This document shows positions 35,808-44,026 of a stretch of 64,000 nucleotides of DNA, in pieces. The DNA lies in contig CAVPJQ010000019.1 in assembly GCA_963705495.1 (NCBI GenBank), positions 27,351 to 91,350 on the forward strand. The letters are read 5' to 3'. Source of the DNA: DATBVX01 sp963705495. GTDB taxonomy: Bacteria; Pseudomonadota; Gammaproteobacteria; Steroidobacterales; Steroidobacteraceae. The notes beneath the pieces were generated by a model. That model searched no databases. It saw only the letters and a list, made by a program, of their open reading frames with translations, and was not told where the DNA came from. A program made the position numbers and the translations under genes. Each line of letters begins with the position of its first letter. Position 1 is the stretch's first letter.

Positions 35808-36863
35808 ATGAAACATACAGTCCTCGCGGTCATTGTCCTCGCGCTGGCGTTCGCCGCATTCGATGCCCCCGCACAGGAGCCGAATGTGCCCGCCGCGCCC
35901 GTCAGGGTCGGCAAGGCCAGCAAGCAATCCATCACCACGACGATGACCGCAACCGGTACGGTCGTGAGCCGTAACGATGCGCGCATCGCCGCGGAAACGC
36001 CTGGACGACTGACCTGGGTCGCGGAGCCGGGTACCCAGATCGAGCGCGGCGGTGTCCTCGCGCGGATCGACGATTCCTCGCTGAAGCTGCACCTGCGCGA
36101 GAACGACGCGACCATCGCGCGCCTGCAGGCGAGCCGCAAGTACCAGGATTCACAGGTTGCACGCTTCCAACGGCTGCTGGAGCAGAAGATCGCCTCGCAG
36201 TCGCAGCTCGACGAGGCCATCGCACAGCGCGACATGACGGCGGAGGAAATCAAGCAGGCGCGCGTCACGCGCGACCAGACCTTGCACGACATCGATCGCG
36301 CACGGGTGACGGCACCCTTCACCGGGCAGATCGTGGAGCGGCTGCATCAGCCCGGTGAGTTTGTCGCGGCCGGTGGTGAATTGGCGCGACTCGTCGACAC
36401 GTCCCACATCGAGGTACGCGCCCAGGCACCCATGCAGGTCGCCGCATTTGTGCGCAGCGGCCGTGAAGTGCGCGTGCTCGATCATGCCAATCGCGAAGTG
36501 CGCAGCCCCATCCGCGCCGTGATCCCGGTGGGCGATGAGCGCTCGCGGCAGATGGAAATACGCGTTTCGCTTCCCGATGGGATCTGGCCCATCGGATCAC
36601 CCGTCAACGTCGAGGTGCCGACCAGCGCACCGCTCACCGTGGTTGCGGTGCCGCGCGATGCGGTCATCCTGCGCAATGACGACGCCTACATTCTGCGCGT
36701 GATGCCCAACGGCACGGTCGAACGGGTGCCAGTCAGCACGGGTATCGGCACCGGTGGATTGGTGGAAATCAAAGGGAAAGTGTCGGCGGGAGACCGCGTA
36801 GTGGTGCGCGGTGGCGAACGCCTGCAACCCGGCCAGAGCGTGGCCGTGATCGCCGAGGGCTGA
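35808..36863 (+). CDS. RND periplasmic adaptor subunit of the second pump
   Basis: This protein of about 350 residues has a signal peptide (MKHTVLAVIVLALAFAAFDA, cleaved near residue 22). It has lipoyl-like half motifs (RIAAETPGRLTWVAEPGT and GGVLARID), a hairpin with repeated Gln/Arg/Asp residues, and a beta-barrel. It partners the permease that ends just before it. The chosen start is ATG 35808, preceded by GGAG at seven bases; ATG 35790 is in frame upstream. No outer-membrane factor is encoded nearby. Confidence 0.88.
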   Translation: MKHTVLAVIVLALAFAAFDAPAQEPNVPAAPVRVGKASKQSITTTMTATGTVVSRNDARIAAETPGRLTWVAEPGTQIERGGVLARIDDSSLKLHLRENDATIARLQASRKYQDSQVARFQRLLEQKIASQSQLDEAIAQRDMTAEEIKQARVTRDQTLHDIDRARVTAPFTGQIVERLHQPGEFVAAGGELARLVDTSHIEVRAQAPMQVAAFVRSGREVRVLDHANREVRSPIRAVIPVGDERSRQMEIRVSLPDGIWPIGSPVNVEVPTSAPLTVVAVPRDAVILRNDDAYILRVMPNGTVERVPVSTGIGTGGLVEIKGKVSAGDRVVVRGGERLQPGQSVAVIAEG

Positions 36864-37052
36864 CTACTTCTTCGGCAGCATGCCCAGGAGCCGTCCGAAC
36901 CAGGAGCGCTTCACCAGCGTCGAATTGCCGTCGTATTCACTGCTCTGGTTGTGGCCTTGCGCCCACTCACGCCAGCGCTCACTGCGACGGTCGCCCCCGT
37001 AGAACGGGTAGTCGGTGCTTTGCGGGCGAACCCGCGATCCATTCTTGCTCAT
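36864..37052 (-). CDS. Small charged protein of unknown function
   Basis: This is a 62-residue protein, hydrophilic and rich in Arg, Ser and Gly, ending in GRLLGMLPKK. No domain was recognised. It abuts the adaptor stop on the opposite strand. ATG 37052 has only a weak ribosome site. The amino-acid pattern (YPFYGGDRRSERWREWAQGH) does not look like a shadow frame, but the gene call is tentative. Confidence 0.45.
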   Translation of the reverse strand: MSKNGSRVRPQSTDYPFYGGDRRSERWREWAQGHNQSSEYDGNSTLVKRSWFGRLLGMLPKK

Positions 37053-37246
37053 ATGTGGCTCGAGATTATCCGTAGCCAACTGAACCCATCTTGAATGAAG
37101 TGCGTGCGCAGCAGTGGACCAACTGGTGAAACTCAGTGGGCCATCACAGGTGACATAAGCGCGGTTGTGTCCCGCACGCCACAGCCCGACAGGGAAGAAA
37201 GGAAGTGCGCACGCGGTCGCGTTATTCAGCGCTGTCAAACGTGAGC

Positions 37247-37294
37247 TGCCGCACAGGCGGCAAGGGAAGCTCTGCACCGGTGCAGAGCTTCCCT
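37247..37294 (-). terminator. Double hairpin downstream of ppc
   Basis: Just after the ppc stop there is a perfect 32-bp palindrome (37263-37294; AGGGAAGCTCTGCACC and its complement). A 6-bp stem follows (37247-37262; TGCCGC, loop, GCGGCA). There is no long T-run, so a classical intrinsic terminator is not certain; the structure could also protect the mRNA 3' end. Confidence 0.6.
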
Positions 37295-37298
37295 CAAC

Positions 37299-40019
37299 TC
37301 AGCCGGTGCTGTGCAATCCCTGCGAAATACCGCTGATCGACGCCAGCAGCGCCTGGAACAGCTCGTTGTCGCGGCGTTCGGTGCCCCGCCAGCGCTTGAG
37401 CAGATCGACCTGCATCAGGTGCATCGGATCGACGTAGGGATTGCGGAGCAGGATCGAGCGTTGCAGCGTCCGGTCGCCGTCGAGGAGCTGCGTGCTGCCC
37501 TTGAGCTGCAAGAGCAGCTGACAAGCAAGCTCAAATTCGGCGCGAATGTCCTGGAAATAGTGCTGCAGGCGCGGCTCGGCGAGCCCGTTGTAGAAGGCGG
37601 CGATACCGAGATCGGTCCGCGCGAGCATCGCCTCTACGTCGTCGAGGAGATTGGAGAAGAAAAACCATTCGCGACGCATCCGCTCGAGGATTTCGCGCCC
37701 GTGCCGTTCGATAACGGCCTTGAGACCCGTGCCGACCCCGAACCACCCCGGCAGGATGTGGCGCGATTGCGTCCAGGCGAATACCCACGGCACAGCACGT
37801 AACGAATCGAAATCGCTGCGCTCAGCGCGCGAGGCCGGGCGGCTGCCGATCTGCATCCTTTCGATGGCATCGACCGGAGTTGCCTGGCGGAAATACTCGT
37901 AGAAGGCCGCGTCTCCAGTCACGAGCCGTTCGTAAGCCGCACGACTGGCAGACGCGAGCGTCGCCATCACCTCCAGGTAGCGCGAATCCTCCGGCGATTG
38001 CGCCCGGCTTCCTGCGAGCGTGAGACCCATCGCATTGAATGCGCGTTCGAGGCTGCGCATGGCGACCGGCCGCAGCCCGTAGTTCTGATTGACCACCTCA
38101 CCCTGCTCGGTCACGACCAGCCGCCCGCTGACAGCTCCGGGCGGTGCGCTGCGCACCAGCGCATCGATGCGCCCGCCCCCGCGACTCACCGATCCTCCAC
38201 GACCATGAAAGACCGTGAGCCTGACGTCGCCGTCCGTCACCGTGCGCACGAGCTCCGCCTGGGCGCGGTGCGTCGCCCAGCGTGACGCCGCGATACCCGC
38301 CATCTTGTTGCTGTCGGAATAGCCGATGAGAACGATCTGCTGGTTGCCGCGCGCCTGCAGATGTCTGCGGTAGACCGGTTCCGCGAGCAGGCGACGCATG
38401 ACATCGCCACACTGCTCCAGGGCCTGCGTGGATTCGAACAACGGCGCGATATCGAACGGCACTTCGTCGGTACGCCGGTCCGTCGCTTCCGCCCAGCGTG
38501 CGAGCAGCATCACTGCCAGCACATCATCCGGGCCAGTTGCGCCGCTGACGATGTAGTCACCGATCGCCAGCCGGCCGTACTTGTGGCGGCACTGCATGAT
38601 CGCTTCGAACACCCACAGCGTACGCCGCCCCACGGCATCGAGCGTTTCCACCGGGCCCTGATCCTTCTCGAGTGCCAGCCGCAATCGCGCCAGGCGCTCC
38701 TCGTCACTGCGAGCGAACCACTGTTCATCGCCGAGGCCCTGCGCCAGCACTTCATTGTGCACGTCGCGATGCTGGCGCACATCGAGGGTCGCCAGGTGAA
38801 AGCCAAACGTTCGCACCCGATGCTGGAGCCGGCGCACCGCGTGATAGCCCGCATGGCGGCCTCGATTCGCCAGCAGGCTCGATGCCACCAGCTCGATGTC
38901 GGCGAGAAGCTGCCCGGCGTTGTCGTAGTGATTGGGCCCGGCCTGGTAGGTGTTGCGCAGCCGCTCGGCGACCTGCGCCATGAACACGCGGTACGGCATG
39001 CGGTCGTGCCGCGCCGGCGTCGTGGCCTGCGCAGCTGGCAGCAGCGCGGCATATTCATCGATGCGCTTCTGCAATGGCGTAGAGATGCTGATGCGGCTCG
39101 CGCTCTGGCTGAGCTTCTCCGCCAGGCTCTGCACCTCGCTGAAGTAGTTCGAGATGATGAGCTGCTGGTGGCGCGCCAGCGTTTCACGGATGGTCTTGGC
39201 GTGTACGTCGGGATTGCCGTCCATGTCCCCGCCCACCCAGGAGCCGAAATCGAGAATGGCGGGCAGCTCGATCGGGTCGGCCGCCGCGCCGAACACGTTG
39301 CGGAGCGAGGTTTCGATCTCCTCGTAGAATGCCGGCACGATTCGATAGACGATCTCGCTGAGATAGAACAACACGTGCTCGCGTTCGTCCGCCACGGTGA
39401 GCTTGAGGCGCGGATGCTCTTCGGTCTGCCACGCAGTGGTGATTTCCGTACGCACGCGGCCCCATACGCTCGCCAGCTCCTGGGGCGTGAGCGTCGGATC
39501 GAGACGCAGCATCATCAGCTGAGCGATGCGCTGCTGCTTGCGCAGCATCGTGCGCCGCGTGGACTCGACCGGATGCGCGGTAAAGACTGGCTCGATGCGC
39601 AGCGTTCGGATCAGGTCCATGACCTGCTCGAGTGACAGGCCTTGCTCCTTGAGGCGCAGCAGGCAATCAGCGACCCCCTGCGGCTGCGGTGCGCTCTGGC
39701 TGGTGAAGTATTGGCGCCGGCGCCGGATGCGGTGCACTTTCTCCGCCAGGTTCACGACCTGGAACCAGGTCGAAAACGCGCGCACCAGGTCGCGTGCAAT
39801 TGCCGGTGGCCGATCCTGCACCCTGATCGTGAGCTCGAGGGCGTCTTCCGCTTCACCCTCACGGCGGGCGATGGCCGCTACGCGGTCCTGCTCCACCATC
39901 GCGAACAGCTCCGCTCCGCCCTGCTCGCGGATGATCTCCCCGACCAAGGCGCCGAGGGCGTGCACGTCCTCGCGCAGGGCCGCGTCTTTAGGCGCGAATT
40001 CGATGTCGTGTCGGTGCAT
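37299..40019 (-). CDS. ppc: Phosphoenolpyruvate carboxylase
   Basis: This 906-residue enzyme forms oxaloacetate from phosphoenolpyruvate and bicarbonate. The catalytic blocks are present: FTAHPVESTRRTML, VGGDMDGNP, FHGRGGSVSRGGG, GYSDSNKMAGIAASRW and PWVFAWTQSR. The C-terminus ISGISQGLHSTG matches the conserved tail ending in Thr-Gly. ATG 40019 gives a normal length; ATG 40034 is in frame five codons upstream. Further upstream the frame stays open into repeats and is not coding. Confidence 0.95.
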   Translation of the reverse strand: MHRHDIEFAPKDAALREDVHALGALVGEIIREQGGAELFAMVEQDRVAAIARREGEAEDALELTIRVQDRPPAIARDLVRAFSTWFQVVNLAEKVHRIRRRRQYFTSQSAPQPQGVADCLLRLKEQGLSLEQVMDLIRTLRIEPVFTAHPVESTRRTMLRKQQRIAQLMMLRLDPTLTPQELASVWGRVRTEITTAWQTEEHPRLKLTVADEREHVLFYLSEIVYRIVPAFYEEIETSLRNVFGAAADPIELPAILDFGSWVGGDMDGNPDVHAKTIRETLARHQQLIISNYFSEVQSLAEKLSQSASRISISTPLQKRIDEYAALLPAAQATTPARHDRMPYRVFMAQVAERLRNTYQAGPNHYDNAGQLLADIELVASSLLANRGRHAGYHAVRRLQHRVRTFGFHLATLDVRQHRDVHNEVLAQGLGDEQWFARSDEERLARLRLALEKDQGPVETLDAVGRRTLWVFEAIMQCRHKYGRLAIGDYIVSGATGPDDVLAVMLLARWAEATDRRTDEVPFDIAPLFESTQALEQCGDVMRRLLAEPVYRRHLQARGNQQIVLIGYSDSNKMAGIAASRWATHRAQAELVRTVTDGDVRLTVFHGRGGSVSRGGGRIDALVRSAPPGAVSGRLVVTEQGEVVNQNYGLRPVAMRSLERAFNAMGLTLAGSRAQSPEDSRYLEVMATLASASRAAYERLVTGDAAFYEYFRQATPVDAIERMQIGSRPASRAERSDFDSLRAVPWVFAWTQSRHILPGWFGVGTGLKAVIERHGREILERMRREWFFFSNLLDDVEAMLARTDLGIAAFYNGLAEPRLQHYFQDIRAEFELACQLLLQLKGSTQLLDGDRTLQRSILLRNPYVDPMHLMQVDLLKRWRGTERRDNELFQALLASISGISQGLHSTG

Positions 40020-40046
40020 GGCGAGGCCGCGCATGATGCCACGCTT

Positions 40047-40312
40047 GCAGGAAAAGAGCAGTCGGATCCGGACATCGGGTGGGGGGATTGTGCCAACGCC
40101 GGGCTGATCACGTTTGATAGCGTGCCGCCCGAAAATGCAAACCCGCGAACATTGCTCGCCCGGGTTGGCACAATTCCCCCCAAACCCGATGTCCGAATCC
40201 TCCTGCACTTGGAGGGGGAGAGGCAGTTTGCTGCACCTCGCTGACGCAGGAGCGGGTGGACGTCGGGTGACACCTGCCGACGGCGCCGGCTTCAATGTTT
40301 GCGGGTTTGCAT
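40047..40312. repeat. Nested inverted repeats in the ppc-RHH intergenic region
   Basis: Two imperfect inverted repeats are interleaved. Arm A is 40064-40097 and its complement lies in 40164-40190 (core GGACATCGGGT, then GGGGGGA, then TTGTGCCAAC), with looser extension to 40047 and 40206. Arm B is 40135-40154 (ATGCAAACCCGCGAACATTG) and its complement is at 40293-40312, with one mismatch. The rest of 40020-40449 holds no gene. The structure is like a REP/BIME cluster or a small non-autonomous element. Copies elsewhere were not seen in this window. Confidence 0.65.
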
Positions 40313-40391
40313 TATCGGGCACTACGTCAGTGAGCGTGATCCGGCGCTGGCGGCCGGTTTGTCACCTGACGGCCGCCCGGGACTGCTGGTC

Positions 40392-40420
40392 TCGACAAAG
40401 GTAAGGAACTCACTTATTGT
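40392..40420 (+). promoter_or_regulatory. Promoter of the ribbon-helix-helix-like gene
   Basis: TCGACA (40392-40397) is separated by 17 bases from TATTGT (40415-40420). The hexamers match consensus at five and four positions. Transcription would start a few bases before the palindrome at 40427-40438. Confidence 0.5.
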
Positions 40421-40426
40421 ATCTTG

Positions 40427-40438
40427 GTACATATGTAC
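40427..40438. promoter_or_regulatory. Palindromic candidate operator
   Basis: GTACATATGTAC is a perfect 12-bp palindrome just downstream of the predicted transcription start and 11 bases before the start codon. It is a plausible autoregulatory site for the ribbon-helix-helix-like protein encoded next. Confidence 0.5.
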
Positions 40439-40449
40439 ACAGGTTACGC

Positions 40450-40725
40450 ATGATGGCTACCGCGACTGGACCGACGATTGAGCGCGTGCAGACCGGCATC
40501 CGCATCGAGAAGCGGCTGCTCAAGGTCCTCAAGGCGCTGGCCGAGTACAAGGACATGAGCCTCGGCGATCTCATCGAGGGCATCGCCCTGCATGCGCTCG
40601 AGGGCAAGACGCCGTTCGCTCCCGCGACACTCACGCACGTGCGCGATCTCAGGCGCATCTACGGGCTGGAGCTGCGCGCGGGCGACAGTCACCGGCTGCG
40701 CGAGCGGCCCGGGAGGGCCTCATGA
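40450..40725 (+). CDS. Ribbon-helix-helix-like small protein
   Basis: This is a 91-residue protein. Residues about 10-50 (a VQTGIRIEKRLLKVLKALAE segment, then SLGDLIEGIALHALEG) follow the strand-helix-helix pattern of CopG/MetJ-like DNA-binding proteins. A C-terminal extension without recognised domain follows. AGG lies six bases before ATG 40450. It overlaps the next gene by four bases (ATGA), so the two are co-translated. Confidence 0.65.
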   Translation: MMATATGPTIERVQTGIRIEKRLLKVLKALAEYKDMSLGDLIEGIALHALEGKTPFAPATLTHVRDLRRIYGLELRAGDSHRLRERPGRAS

Positions 40726-41108
40726 CGGATGCAGAATTCCTCGCGGCACTCGAAAGCTGCACCTTGCCGCCGGCCGCGTTTCGCCATCGCGATCACCTGC
40801 GTGCCGGCTGGGCCTACCTGCAGGGAATGCCCTTTGGAGCCGCCCTCGACCGGATGCGCGACACGTTGCGACGCTATGCGGCGAGCCACGGGCAGCCCGA
40901 GCGCTACCATGAGACGGTCACGGTCGCCTACATGTCTCTGCTGCAGACGCATAGAGCACTCAATCCCGCGGACACGTGGGAGCAGTTCGTTGCCGCGAAT
41001 CCTGCTCTGTTCGAAGCGGGCCTCCTCGGCCGGTTCTACGACCGCAAGACACTCGAGTCTGCGCTGGCGCGCCACGTCTTCGTGCTGGAGTCCCGCGCCG
41101 TGCCGTAG
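40722..41108 (+). CDS. Conserved hypothetical protein
   Basis: This is a 128-residue alpha-helical protein with a FRHRDHLRAGWAYLQGMP motif near the N-terminus and a HETVTVAYMSLLQTHRAL motif in the middle. This family is common in proteobacteria and has no known function. Conserved His/Arg/Asp residues in the HRDH motif could bind metal, but that is inference. It is co-translated with the upstream ribbon-helix-helix-like gene. Confidence 0.7.
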   Translation: MTDAEFLAALESCTLPPAAFRHRDHLRAGWAYLQGMPFGAALDRMRDTLRRYAASHGQPERYHETVTVAYMSLLQTHRALNPADTWEQFVAANPALFEAGLLGRFYDRKTLESALARHVFVLESRAVP

Positions 41109-41271
41109 GATGCTCGCCTGTCGGGATCGAGGTGCATCCATGAGCCTGCTGCAACACGTGGCTCTTCCGCTGGCTGGGAAGTGCGATCGAGTCCGCCCGG
41201 CAGCTCGAGTCGTTGTTCGAGGCAGCGCAGACGCAGCCGAAGCCGACAAACTGCGGCCTGGAGCCTAAGAC

Positions 41272-41631
41272 CTATTGGTTCAAGAGGACCGTCGTATCGT
41301 GGCGGTCGAAGCCTTGCAACACCCGCCGGTAGGCGCTGGCGATGAATCGTTCCGCAGTCTTGTCCGCACGCGGTGAGAGCAGCATGCGCACCACGACATC
41401 GTCGCCCGGCCGCGCCGGGTCTTCACCCAGCAACTGGTAGACCAGGCGGCTGAGGCGGTGCTGGAGCTCGTTGATGAAGCGCAGATGCGCGCCATCGCTC
41501 ACCTGCTCGGCGCCCGGGCCGTACGTTCCCTTGGCTTCCTCCGCCAGCTCGTGCATCAGCAAGGCCAGGAAGCGGCCCTTGTCAATGGCCGTCAGCTCGC
41601 TGAAGTACTCGATCTCGGACTGGATGTTCAC
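41272..41631 (-). CDS. Conserved hypothetical protein, last gene of the Agl-like operon
   Basis: This is a 119-residue, helix-rich, soluble protein with an LTAIDKGRFLALLMHELAEE segment, then an INELQHRLSRLVYQLLG stretch and a C-terminal AERFIASAYRRVLQGFD. Similar proteins are known as conserved hypotheticals in proteobacteria. The start is GTG 41631, preceded by GGGGGA. It follows the PilP-like gene on the same strand with 77 bases between, so co-transcription is likely but not certain. Confidence 0.7.
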   Translation of the reverse strand: MNIQSEIEYFSELTAIDKGRFLALLMHELAEEAKGTYGPGAEQVSDGAHLRFINELQHRLSRLVYQLLGEDPARPGDDVVVRMLLSPRADKTAERFIASAYRRVLQGFDRHDTTVLLNQ

Positions 41632-41708
41632 GCGTTTCCCCCGCTCGACACATTATTATTGCTTGAGTCGGCCCGCCGCAATGTGCGCTCGTCGCCCGAC
41701 GAGCGGTT

Positions 41709-42032
41709 TCACGAAATCGACATATGGCCCGCCGGTTCCGCCGGCTGCGCCGCGGCGCTGCGCGCGCGCCCGGCGAACCCGAGTGACCGCGTCCTGCCAC
41801 GGCACTCCAGGTCCACCCCATCGACACGGATATGCTTCACCAGACATCCGGCGACCGTCTCGCCCTCGGTGATGAAGCGCTGCTCACCGTGACTCGTCTC
41901 GATGATGGCGATGCGCCGCTCACCGGTAATGACGGTGTCCGCCAGCCTGATTGCCGACAGCAGATCGGCCGCATACGCAGCCGCCGCCGCCAGGGTGATG
42001 AGCACCAGTATCGAGGGGCGCACGGCTCGCAT
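41709..42032 (-). CDS. Small exported PilP/GspC-HR-like protein
   Basis: This is a 107-residue protein with a signal peptide (MRAVRPSILVLITLAAAAAY). A compact beta-rich segment follows (RRIAIIETSHGEQRFITEGE, then VKHIRVDGVDLECRGRTRSL). This layout resembles the HR domain of GspC and the PilP lipoprotein, which hold inner- and outer-membrane parts of trans-envelope machines together. A similar role here is inference. It starts 11 bases after the TonB-like gene. Confidence 0.6.
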   Translation of the reverse strand: MRAVRPSILVLITLAAAAAYAADLLSAIRLADTVITGERRIAIIETSHGEQRFITEGETVAGCLVKHIRVDGVDLECRGRTRSLGFAGRARSAAAQPAEPAGHMSIS

Positions 42033-42043
42033 GCCTGCCGTGC

Positions 42044-42952
42044 CTACGCCGGGAAGAAATCGATCGGCTTGGTGGTCGTGACCGCCTCGACGTCCCGGTC
42101 CTCGAAGCGGAACAGCTTCACGCGCGCAATGAGCTTGCGCTCCAGATCGGGGTCGTTGAGGTCGCTCGACACGACGCGGCAATTGGTCACCTCCCCCCAG
42201 GGTGCAATGGTCAGCTCGAGCACGACCTTGCCTTGCAAGGCCGGGTTGTCGCGCAACGCGCGGTTGTAGAGTGCGTAGATCGCGCCCTTGTTCTTATCGA
42301 ACACCAGCTCGACCTCTTCACGACTGCGCGAGGCCTTCTGTCCGCTGCCGCTGCGTACCGCCTTCGGCTCGCCGCTCCCGATGCCACTCGAAACTGTTGT
42401 CGTAGCGCGGCCGGCCAGGCCTCCGCCGCCACCGCCGAATCCACGGCTCAACTGTGCGGTATTGATACCGCCGCTCCCTTGGCCGACTTTCGAGGTGATC
42501 AGCGAACGCTGTGCCATGTCGCCGGCATGCACGACATCGGTGAGCGGGCGATTCGCCGTGGCGATGTCCACCATGCGATTGTCACGCAGGTCTGCGAGCT
42601 CGTCCTTGAACGGCAGGAGCCCGGCGACGGCTGCTTTCTTGCGCGCCTCCTGTTGCCGATCGACGGGCTTGGGCTCCGGCTTCGGTTCCTTCTTGACCTC
42701 CGGCTTCGGTTCCTCCTTCGGAGGCGGCGGTGGCGGCGGCGGCTCGCGCTTCTCCAGCATCAGCTTGGCAAGTCGCGGCGGCACCTGCTCTTCGGTGGCC
42801 TCCTTGCGCTCCGGGGTCGGCAGCAGCGGTATCACTATCATGAGCAGCAGCATGAGCCCCATGACCCACAACAGGATCTTCTTGAAGCGCTCCCGATCCT
42901 CGTCGTTGACGGTCCAGGGGAGTTCGAATTCGCGGTAGTAAGGTCTGAGCAC
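42044..42952 (-). CDS. TonB-like energy transducer with AgmX/PglI-type C-terminal domain
   Basis: This is a 302-residue protein with a cytosolic N-terminus, one membrane helix (about residues 27-46) and a proline-rich spacer (PPPPPPPPKEEPKPE region). A Gly-rich stretch and a C-terminal TonB-fold domain (residues about 215-302) follow. The domain has VELVFDKNKGAIYALYNRAL, GKVVLELTIAPWGEV and the end FEDRDVEAVTTTKPIDFFPA. This domain matches AgmX/PglI (GltJ/GltG) of the myxobacterial gliding machinery, but without their N-terminal zinc-ribbon/GYF or FHA domains. It likely transmits motion from the TolQ-ExbD motor across the periplasm. Confidence 0.85.
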   Translation of the reverse strand: MLRPYYREFELPWTVNDEDRERFKKILLWVMGLMLLLMIVIPLLPTPERKEATEEQVPPRLAKLMLEKREPPPPPPPPKEEPKPEVKKEPKPEPKPVDRQQEARKKAAVAGLLPFKDELADLRDNRMVDIATANRPLTDVVHAGDMAQRSLITSKVGQGSGGINTAQLSRGFGGGGGGLAGRATTTVSSGIGSGEPKAVRSGSGQKASRSREEVELVFDKNKGAIYALYNRALRDNPALQGKVVLELTIAPWGEVTNCRVVSSDLNDPDLERKLIARVKLFRFEDRDVEAVTTTKPIDFFPA

Positions 42953-42970
42953 TGTGCTTACTCCGCGCCG

Positions 42971-43492
42971 TTACGGGACCTGCGCGATTGCAACCGGCTT
43001 GTCCTTCTGCAGCACCGCGAGGGAGATGCGGCCGAAGTTCGCGTCCGTGCAGGTCGCCATCACTTTCTTGAGCACGTTGTAGGGCACGACCTTGTCGCCC
43101 ATGATCGTGAGCTCGCGGCCGGCGATATCGCGCTCGAGCACGCGACGCGGCATGGCGACGGTGGGGCGCTCGAGCGCGGCCTTGAGCGGCGCGATGATCG
43201 TGCCATCCATCTTTTCGATGTCGGCGATCCGCGCGATCGGCTGACCCTGCACCAGCAGCTCATCGCGCGTGATCATGATCACCACCGTCTCGCGGGGCTT
43301 CTGCTCAGCGACCGATTCCGGGATCTCGATGCCCTTGGTGTTCTGCAGCACCTCGACCTCGGTGGAGTACACGAGCAGGAACGACACCATCACGCTCAGG
43401 ATGTCGATCATCGGGATCAGGTTGAGCGACACGCCGGCGCGATTGCGCTCCTGGTGGATGATCATTCGCTTGGCGCGACCTGAAAGTCTCAT
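42971..43492 (-). CDS. ExbD/TolR-family protein 1
   Basis: This is a 173-residue single-span protein. The motor-critical Asp30 sits in SLNLIPMIDILSVMVSFLL, and the periplasmic domain is alpha-beta. With the second ExbD protein and the TolQ homologue it forms a proton channel. It overlaps the second exbD-like gene by four bases and lies 18 bases before the TonB-like gene. Confidence 0.9.
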   Translation of the reverse strand: MRLSGRAKRMIIHQERNRAGVSLNLIPMIDILSVMVSFLLVYSTEVEVLQNTKGIEIPESVAEQKPRETVVIMITRDELLVQGQPIARIADIEKMDGTIIAPLKAALERPTVAMPRRVLERDIAGRELTIMGDKVVPYNVLKKVMATCTDANFGRISLAVLQKDKPVAIAQVP

Positions 43493-43998
43493 AGCGGCGC
43501 ATCTCCGATCGAGATTTCCGGAAAGAGCTCCGCCTGCACGGTGCGCTCGCCCTGCTTCTGGTCAACCACGCGGACCGTGTCCATCACCTGCACCAGCGTG
43601 TCATACGGGATGTCCTGTTCGAGAAGGATGGTGGCGTCGAGCTTGCTCGGGAATCGCTCCTTCACCCGCTGCAGGAATTGCGACAAAGCGTTGAGGTCAT
43701 AGCCCGTGATGCCGTTCGGGAACTCCTGGAGGAGACCGGTGCCCCGATCGGCGACCTGGATCTTGGCCTTACGCACCATGACTTCGAGCTGCAGCGTCGG
43801 CGGCGGTGGCGTCTCCTCGTTCTGCGCGGTCGGCAGATTGAGTTCGAGGATCACCGTGCGATAGAACACTGCCGTCATCAGCAGGAAGGTCACGAGCACC
43901 GTGAAGATGTCGATCATCGGAACGAGGTTCAGGGCCTCGCCGTTGCCACGGCGCAGACGGCGTATCAGCCGCGCGCGTGCCTGTCGCGTCGAATACAT
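43489..43998 (-). CDS. ExbD/TolR-family protein 2
   Basis: This is a 169-residue protein with a basic N-terminus (TRQARARLIRRLRR), then one membrane helix containing Asp30 in LNLVPMIDIFTVLVTFLL, then a periplasmic domain. Two different ExbD proteins next to one TolQ is the same arrangement as AglR with AglS/AglV in Myxococcus. It starts 28 bases after the tolQ-like stop. Confidence 0.9.
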   Translation of the reverse strand: MYSTRQARARLIRRLRRGNGEALNLVPMIDIFTVLVTFLLMTAVFYRTVILELNLPTAQNEETPPPPTLQLEVMVRKAKIQVADRGTGLLQEFPNGITGYDLNALSQFLQRVKERFPSKLDATILLEQDIPYDTLVQVMDTVRVVDQKQGERTVQAELFPEISIGDAPL

Positions 43999-44026
43999 GG
44001 CTGGATGCCTTTAGCGGGCTGGAAGC

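Noticed and set aside
40047..40312. CRISPR array in the repeat-rich region
   Set aside because: The repeats are inverted, only two copies each, and not regularly spaced.
41109..41271. A possible small plus-strand gene in the gap after the conserved hypothetical gene
   Set aside because: One frame reads partly protein-like (WLGSAIESARQLESLFEAAQ) but lacks a start in frame and runs into the minus-strand gene; not supported.
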